Assembly: GCF_964199755.1 (NCBI RefSeq)
Contig: NC_133907.1
Coordinates: 5,337,001 to 5,401,000, forward strand
Length of the DNA stretch: 64,000 nt
From: Larus michahellis
Taxonomy: Eukaryota; Chordata; Aves; Charadriiformes; Laridae
Reading direction: 5' to 3'
Under the pieces are notes generated by a model. It saw only the letters and a program-made list of their open reading frames with translations, searched no databases and was not told the DNA's origin. Positions within the stretch are counted from its first letter, which is position 1. Every line of letters starts with the position of its first letter. Both the position numbers and the translations under genes were made by a program. Positions 56,919 to 64,000 of this stretch are shown in pieces.

Positions 56919-57776
56919 GGGCGCGGCCTGGCGGGCGCAGGCCTCGGCGCAGGCCTCGGGGGCGGCGGCGGCCGCAGCCAAAGGCAAGCGGGGAGTAACG
57001 GCTTGGAACGGGGCGTCCGGCGGGTTCTCCCCCCGGCTCTTGTACATCCCCGAGGCAGCGTGTTAAACCCCGGACCCTCCCAGCGCGGGTGAGGGCGAGC
57101 ACAGCGCCAGCGGGGCCTCCTGCCCCATAGACCAGGTGCTGCATCCCACCTGCCCGGCACGAGGAGCTTTTGCCATAAAACCACCTGAGGATGGTGTGTT
57201 GTGAGGGGGCTGTAGAGGCTCGTTTGTGTCCGTGGGCAGGTTTAGCTGCCACAGGTAAAACTATTCCTTGCCCTGTCCTCTCCAGGGTGTTGCTCCTACC
57301 ATGGCACGGGGGGGCTGAGCAGGATGTGTCCCCTCTCTGGACCTTCGCACCCGCCAGCCATGGCATAAGCGGAGGCCGAGGGTGGTTTGTAACACTGGGC
57401 CGTAACCTGCAGCGGTTCAGGAATGGTGGGGTTGGGCTGCTGCCGCCCTGGGGGCTAAAAGTCAGCCTTGTGCTGCCTGTCCTGCAGAGGAGTGTGCTGA
57501 CTGCACGGGGATGCCACAGTAGAAATAGTGGAGCATGGATTGTAAGACCTGCCCTATTCTAGCTCCGCATGGTCACACAGAGATAGAGAAAATCGCCATC
57601 AAGCCTCCTCCTCCACAAAGGAAAAGCCGTTCTCAATGGTATCTGTATTTATTTATTTTTTTTCTTCTCTGCGTGTGTGGTGCAGTTGATCCCCAAAAGC
57701 TTCTCAAGGGCAATTAAAGTGAGTCAGACTATGGGAGAATTTGTTGTGCTGAACCTTAATTTCTCTTTCCATGCAG

Positions 57777-60700
57777 CTGAGTCAGAAGAACTGTTTAGTG
57801 AAGAATCTGAAGAGATTTCGGAAGCAATTAGAAAGAGAAGCAGGAAAGCTTGAGGCAACAAAACGTGCCTTTATTCCCAAGACCTTCAAAATGCCTTCAG
57901 AGTACCATTTGTTTGTGGAAGAATTTCGCAAGAATCCTGGCATCACTTGGATTCTGAAACCAGTAAGTATGTGCTCTCCCAAGGAAAGTGAGACACAGAT
58001 GAATGGATGCCTTCGTTCTGCGGAGGAAGAAGAAAATATGCAGGAAATCCACAGGAAGAACTGGGCAGAGCAGGGTGGCTAGAAGCAGCAGTGCTCCTGG
58101 CCAGTGTCTTAGTCAACACGTACTACCAAAACACTTCTTCTTGTGTAACAATTTATTTGAGCAGTAGAAAGGCGACTCAGTTTATTTGTAGAGCCAAAGT
58201 TAATTCAGTGGTGAAGGTATAAAGTGCAGAGTTCTTGTGTGGAGGAACGGATTGTACTCCCAGGGGTTCTCGTGCTGGGGTTATGGCCAAGTTCATGCTA
58301 TGAAATCTTTCAGTTTGGCTGCAGGTGTGCAAGAAGGTGGGTGTGTGGAGGGCGGCTGTCTAATTGGGCTTCTGGTTAAGCAGCATTCTAGGGCAGCCCC
58401 TAAAGATGGAGCTATGAAAACATCTGTTTGGTTTAGGGAAATCCCACTATGTTAGATGTCAGCCGGTGTAAATCCAGCCACTTACTGAGCGGACTTTCAT
58501 CCTGAGAATGTGAAGAGATTACGGGAGGCTCCATGAGCAGCGTGGAGCACAAGTTGGGGTGGATTTGGTTGGCATTAGCTTCTCTCTGCTCTGCAGTTAG
58601 AGACCTCAGGAGTAGCCTCATGCTCTGAATCACGGTTGTCCCCTCAAGCCTATGGCTGGCTGGGGCTGTGCTGAACACAGCAACTTCCACTTCAGCCAGT
58701 GTCCTGGGAAACAATAGAAAAAATGTGTTTCCTTTAGAAATTATGACAATACATGATGCTGAGAAACGCCTTGCTTCTGCCAGATGATTCAAGCCATTTA
58801 ACATCATGAGTATCGTGCCGTGGTGCATAATTAAAAATACACCCATCTGTGAGACCTGCGAGCGAGCAGTCGCTTTGCTTTGCGCAGCAGGTCTGGCGAG
58901 GAGGCTGGGACAGGAGGATTCACCTTACCCTGCAAGTCAGGCCCACCAGTAAGGGCACGCTTGTGAGAAGTGAATGGGAGGTAATTATGCAAAGTAACAT
59001 GTGAATTACAGCCAGGAGGATAGCAGCTAGTGATTATCTAACTCTACAAATGGGAATGTGTTAATTGGCAACAAAACCCCTTATATTAAGCTGATTTTGT
59101 GCCCACAACCTCAATTAACATGGTAAATAACAAAAACAGAGTAAACAAGGATGTATGAAAAGCCTGTGATTACTGAGATTATACCAACAACTTAAATGAA
59201 ATAGTTTGTGGCTGACCTCAAAACTCACAAACAAGTGAAAATAAACTCCATGTTACCCCTTCTGTTGGTCTGTGCTCTTGAGAAGCCCCATGTTGTGACA
59301 GCTCAGGTTGTCTGCTCCCACGCTCAGATGCAGTAGTAGGTCAGGACGTGACCAGTGCCCCATCCTGGGGCTGCGGGAGTCTGGACCTCCTTGGGAAGGT
59401 GTCCTGGGGAGCCTTGCTTCTCGGGTGGCTTATCTGGGCTACTTGTCACCCGCTTTTAATGTATCGTGCAGCCTAGGCTGTCTTCAGCATTGTTCTGCTC
59501 TTGCTTGCCTTAGCTCTCTGACAGTTTTCATGACTTTTCTGTTTAATTAAGTTCTTCTATAGTGTACACAAATTTAAAATGTGACTTAACAAAATTCCTG
59601 ACAACATATGTTGCGTTACTTATATTTCCGCAAGCACGTGACAGAGTTTGTTTATTCGATACTGTGGAAGTTCCCCATAGGCTGGCTGCCTGCCATGCCC
59701 TTTCCTCCAGGAATCCTCCTAACACTTACAAATCTGTTGTTGGATCCCCCTGCCCCTGTAACCTTAAATAAATGTGCCTGCATACAAACAGATGATGAAT
59801 CAGGTTATGCAGATCGTCTACACTGAAATACTGTGAAAGAGCAGGAAATGCTAATCTTAAAGCTGGTAACTTTGCTCTTCCATCTGTGTGTTGGCAGGTC
59901 ACAAGGTGAAGGAATTTCCCTGCTCCAAAAACTGAAGGATATCGTTGATTGAAGAAGGTGAGAATGATTCTCCGTCTTCGCCTTGGGGAATATCCAACAG
60001 GCATTTGGGTTTTTTTGCTCTTATTTCATTCTCTCCTTCTGCTAGTGACGCGTTCTGTTCTTGTTCTCCTGTGCCTGTCTCATGCAATACTCTTTCACCA
60101 TTCCCCAGGGCAACAACAAAGTTTCTGACTGTGGCTTTTCCCAAATGGTGAGATACTTCGTCTGGGATCTGACTTCTTTTGCTTTGTGTGCATGTTAATG
60201 TATAAACTTCTGATCTTGGGTAGGTATAACACTAGGCAGCAATATCAGCAAATGGGTTATATTTCTCTGCACTTCATAAGTTGAGAGTTTATGTTCTAGT
60301 GACATCTCTAAGGGCAAACCACCATTATTATGCCAGGAATGGCATTTCCCTGCCTTCATGCCCAGTTGCTCCTTTCCTCTTCTCCCAGTACATCCCACTG
60401 AAGGCCTGGTTATCCAGAGGTGGATTTGCTCACTTTCCTAAGACAGGATTTACTCTGAATAGCGGAGATGATCGCTCTATCCTACCTGTCTGCGTGTGCC
60501 ATAAAGAAGGCTAAGAAAAGGAATGTACGATTCTACTGCTTGGTATTGGATGCATCAGATGAACCTTGTCACTTCGGACTCCTGCAGACACCTAAAGGAT
60601 TCAGCTGTCCTGTTGCTGCTGCTGTCACCCTGTCTCTCTCCTGTCTTTTTTCACTGGAAAACTGGTGTCACCAGATCACTGGAAATGTCAGTTTGACAAA

Positions 60701-62449
60701 TCAGCTAGGACTGAAGCTGAAATGTCAGTCCTGGTTTTATTGTTAGTGGTTGAATGGGGGCAGCCTTTCTTCTTCCTTAGCTTCACAGAATGTAAGGACA
60801 GGGTGATTCATGAGAGAGAACTATTTGATTTCCTATGTGTCACACTTGCTACTGTATTGAGTTTGATAGCTTTCATTTGATTAACACATCTTCCTAAAAG
60901 GTATCCCACCTCAATTTGATGGCTTAGGAGACAGGAAAATCCATCACTTCTCTCTGTGAAAGTTCAGCAGAGTTCATGCTTTCTCTAAATGATCAAAAGC
61001 CTTTCCAGAATGGGGGTACAAGCTGCCCTGGATGAAGGCATGCTGAGGTTTGAGACGTGCTGACATGAAAAGCTTCGTGCCAGCCATGAGGTACAGTACT
61101 AGCTCAGGCCAGTCACTGTTTCATTTTCCAGATACCACTCTTGATTACTTCTGATTTTTAATTTTTTCCTACAATTTTTAGTAAGATATCATCATGCAGT
61201 ATTGGATTTAAGCACAGGTAGTTGAAGCCTGTGATTACAGACAGGGAAGATAATTAATTGGCGCCGGGGCAGAAGAGGACTGTTTAGAGTGAGAATTACA
61301 TATTTGCTTGTTTGGTGTCTTTTTGTCTTTGATCCTTATCTCTACTTCATTCCAGATGTTCATCTCACAAATGTGGCAGTGCAAAAGACTGTATGTGATT
61401 ATGATCCCGGGAAGGTGAGGGATACGCACTGTCTGCAGACTGTTCCCCTGCCGCCTGCCGTTGGGGCTCTTCTGGCAGATGCGAGCAAGTTGACCTCATC
61501 CTGCCAGCTGCCACGCCGTGGACGTGTGCTGCAGCCACTTAGCTGTGCTGCCTTGTCTCCTGATACCCATAAATGTGGTTTTGTTGGTAGCAGCTCTAGG
61601 TGAGAGGCTGGGTGAGTGTTCTGCTTTAACCGTTGCTTTGCAGCTGTCTGCGCATCTACAGGGCTGATTTTTTGACTTTAAACCTAGTAACTTTCTGGTT
61701 AGCGCTTTTCTGAGATGCGGATATCTCATAGCTTAGCCCTTCACTTCTAAGACCTCAGCGGTACAACAAGGTTGACGTTGCTGCACACAGTTGTCACTGT
61801 TAAGCTTCCTCTCTCAAGAAGTGGCAGCTGAGAGAAAGAGACAGAGGGAGGAAAAAAAATATTAAATGGGATGTCAGATTCCTCGTGAATCTGAGATGAG
61901 GGTTGACGTTTGAGAGTGACGGAGGATGGTGTTGAACTTCCCATTTTATGGGCTGCTCCCTTCTATAAATCTCTCTTGTCTGTGTGGAAAGGAGAGTCTC
62001 TGCAATACCCTGATAGAAGATAAGATGCTGATTGCTGTTAGGAAACTTCTGGTGGAGACCTAGGGACCTTTTTTCCCTAGAACTGTACAGTTGTCATGCT
62101 TGAAGAGTTTAACCGCATTGTGGGGCTGGTGGCACCTACCTTCTGGTCTCTGTTTTTTTACTAAGAATTCTTGCTGAGCTGTGGAGACTACAGGGTGAGG
62201 ATTGAAAAGAATCACGTGGACTAAATCCATGGTCATCTGTTGGGAACGGCTTCATATAGTTGTGTTTGGATGTCTCAGGGCTGCAAGTGGGGCAAACATG
62301 GGGCAGGGTTGGTGGAAGTTCTCTTTGTGGATACAGACGACACTTTCATCCCCAGCCTCCAGAGTGTTCAGAAGGTGATTAGCAGTGACAAACACTGCTT
62401 TGAGCTCTACAGCTATGACATCCTGATCCATCAGGATCTAAAACCTTAA
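57777..62449 (+). pseudogene. TTLL9: TTLL9 unitary pseudogene (tubulin tyrosine ligase-like 9)
   Basis: TTLL9 is an ATP-grasp tubulin ligase-like protein of cilia and flagella, about 440 residues in human. Relics in order: 57777-57962 (intact, [19 protein letters not shown] and [17 protein letters not shown], good donor); 59898-59957 (SQGEGISLLQKLKDIVD, with a frame break at its start and TGA at 59950 where human has Trp); about 60221-60307 (degraded, ending LRVYVLVTS, donor changed from GT to CT at 60308); 60389-60476 (YIPLKAWLSRGGFAHFPKTG, donor also CT at 60477); 61356-61414 (intact, VHLTNVAVQKT); 62279-62446 (GCKW then a gap of 11 residues against human, then [19 protein letters not shown] and [11 protein letters not shown], with TAA and no donor). 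N-terminal exons are not found between the X-box and 57777, nor the C-terminal WLLEVNASPS exon before the window end. Intron-containing relics at the syntenic site mean a decayed native gene, not a retrocopy. Confidence 0.85.
57963..59897 (+). other. TTLL9 pseudogene intron, no other gene
   Basis: About 1.9 kb, AT-richer than the region before it. No coding similarity, RNA gene or recognisable transposon. Confidence 0.55.
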
Positions 62450-64000
62450 GGGTGTTAATAAACATACAAGGGGTTAGAGTATCAGGGCAGCTACTTTCCC
62501 TGGACAGGGGTGTCTTGTGATGCTTCTGCGTCTTGTAGGTAGGTGCTTGCAAGCTGGCTCTGGGTGAGCCAGTCTGGAACTGCAAGTGAAGTGTAGAGAG
62601 GTTTGAACTGTTTTACATGAAGGAAGCTGGTGTCCAGAAGAAATACAGCTGGTTTTGCTCAAAGTATCAGAGTTTATTAGCTGGGCGCGGCACCCTGTAA
62701 CTTTGTCTGTAGAATCTCTAGCACTGTGTTGTGAAACCCTGCCAATTTGGCTATTTCTGGAATATGTTCCCTTCCAAGTATCAGCATATCACAAGTACCA
62801 CAACACTTGCCAGAGATGGAGGGTTACCATCATCTCTTCTCCTGCTTGTGTATCTTTCAGCAGTGCCCCATCAGCCCTGATAAACCTCCAGTTGGTGCCT
62901 TTGGCTGCCAGCACTAAACATGACCCGTGTCTGTAGTGCACTGGCTAAAAGGCAGACCCCAACTGAAAGATGTCCCTCCTGCCAGTTGTGGAGAAAAGGA
63001 CTCCATAGGACTTGTCGGTATTTAAAACAAAACAACAAAAAAAAACCCTTTAAAACATAATGTGACTCTAGATATTTTTTTTTTCTTAAATACAAGTTTT
63101 CTCACTGGCTAAGTGAAAACTATGTATCATTAAAGTTCAGCTGAAATTCTCAGAATATTATCTGCTACATACGCAACCCAAGTATTGCAACAGCAGGAAC
63201 CCGAGAGCGCAACCGACTTGTAATTACAGGAGTTGAGAAAAACAGAAACAGCAAATAGTACTTCAGAAATTACAAGCAAATAGGATTATTTTTTTTTAGT
63301 CTTTCAGCCTTAATCATGTAAAGTGCAAGCAGGACCATAGGTAAGGAAATTTCCCTTAGATATGATTTATGTTGACGGTGCTCTCCTGTCAAACGTCTTC
63401 TCTAATTTACTTTTTTTTACCTCTTCTGTCTAACAAGACAGCTCTGTGTTCTATCAGCATCAGTCCAATATTTCACGTGATGCCATTGGGGACAGCTTTA
63501 TTTCAAAAGAGCAAATAAACGCAGCTCAGCTGTGGTCCTGGATAGCTCTAATTTGCACAATCTACTCAGTTCATAGCCTCAAACCAAATGACTGCTTAGG
63601 CAGCCTGCACATAAAGAGCTGGAGTAACTTCAGTTGGTCAGGAAACAAATGAATCGGAATGAAAGTCCTCGATGTCATCACAGTGCTCAGGTAGCGCTGC
63701 TGGGCTCTCGTAGAATTGCTATTTGAACACTGTGTTGTGCTAGGAAACTGTTTCCAGGAGACATCCACATTCCGCTGCTAAAAAAGGGTTAATGCTCATT
63801 CTGTGAGTTCTCCTCAGCATTTACGGCTTCAGCTAGACTTTGGTTTTCACTTGTGTGTCTTTCTGGAAGCTAGAGGGATTTTTTTTTTTTTTTCTTTAGT
63901 ACCATCAAGAACAGGAATAGAAACTTTGCAATAAGCTCAGAATGTTCTTTGGCTCGGCGCATGGGAAAGAGATTTGGGGTTGGATTTCCTATTGCTTCAC
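62450..64000. other. downstream of last TTLL9 relic
   Basis: AT-rich sequence with a few A or T homopolymers (for example near 63888). I searched for the remaining TTLL9 C-terminal exons and saw none. No other gene is supported. Confidence 0.55.

Noticed and set aside
56911-57066. ATG with an alanine-rich frame (MGTGAAWRAQ) as a TTLL9 start
   Set aside because: The ATG is embedded in the X-box-like motif, the frame does not resemble the TTLL9 N-terminus, and no normal GT donor connects it to the next relic.
55665-57092. 475-codon plus-strand frame between DUSP15 and TTLL9
   Set aside because: Pro/Gly/Arg-rich chance frame across a CpG-rich divergent promoter; overlaps DUSP15 exon 1 in antisense.
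57535-57717. Short frame directly before the first TTLL9 relic, considered as an upstream exon
   Set aside because: Translation does not resemble TTLL9; it crosses a pyrimidine-rich stretch and looks intronic.

Overview
The window comes from a bird, most likely a neoavian species on a GC-rich, gene-dense microchromosome. The evidence is the CR1 LINE 3' tail, a solo LTR of a type common in neoavian genomes, avian-like protein sequences, and the gene order BCL2L1 - TPX2 - MYLK2 - FOXS1 - IRF10 - DUSP15 - TTLL9. That order matches human 20q11.21 (from memory, chicken chromosome 20), except that IRF10 is not a functional gene in human or mouse. Gene names rest on reading translated exons against remembered family sequences; no database was searched.

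Layout. 1-2293: BCL2L1 intron. 2294-2848 (-): first coding exon of BCL2L1 (Bcl-xL), with its CpG-island promoter at about 3.1-4.3 kb. TPX2 (+) is divergent: promoter and non-coding exon 1 near 4.67-4.95 kb, 17 coding exons from 9877 to 18132. 18.4-26.7 kb holds no recognisable gene. MYLK2 (+), 26745-33650 in 11 coding exons, has an N-terminal half made mostly of a lysine/glutamate/alanine-rich tandem repeat. FOXS1 (-) is a single coding exon, 38531-39871. IRF10 (-) has eight exons, 41154-44675, carries a solo LTR and a minisatellite in its introns, and has a strong ISRE array just upstream. 45-48.6 kb is non-coding. DUSP15 (-) has seven exons, 49376-55678. From about 56.9 kb to the end is the TTLL9 locus (+).

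Most notable result: TTLL9 (a ciliary tubulin polyglutamylase-like ligase) looks like a unitary pseudogene. Six exon relics lie in order at the syntenic site, but the N-terminal exons were not found, one exon has a frame break and a stop where Trp is expected, three splice donors are destroyed, and an 11-codon segment is missing. An RFX X-box-like site survives at the expected promoter. All other genes keep open frames with matching splice phases.

The genes do not form one pathway. BCL2L1 blocks apoptosis, TPX2 drives spindle assembly through Aurora A, MYLK2 is skeletal-muscle myosin light chain kinase, FOXS1 is a forkhead transcription factor, IRF10 is an interferon/NF-kB-linked transcription factor, and DUSP15 is a myristoylated phosphatase. 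Their adjacency is old vertebrate synteny. Exon boundaries come from splice consensus, phase and protein similarity; 5' untranslated exons are mostly uncertain.
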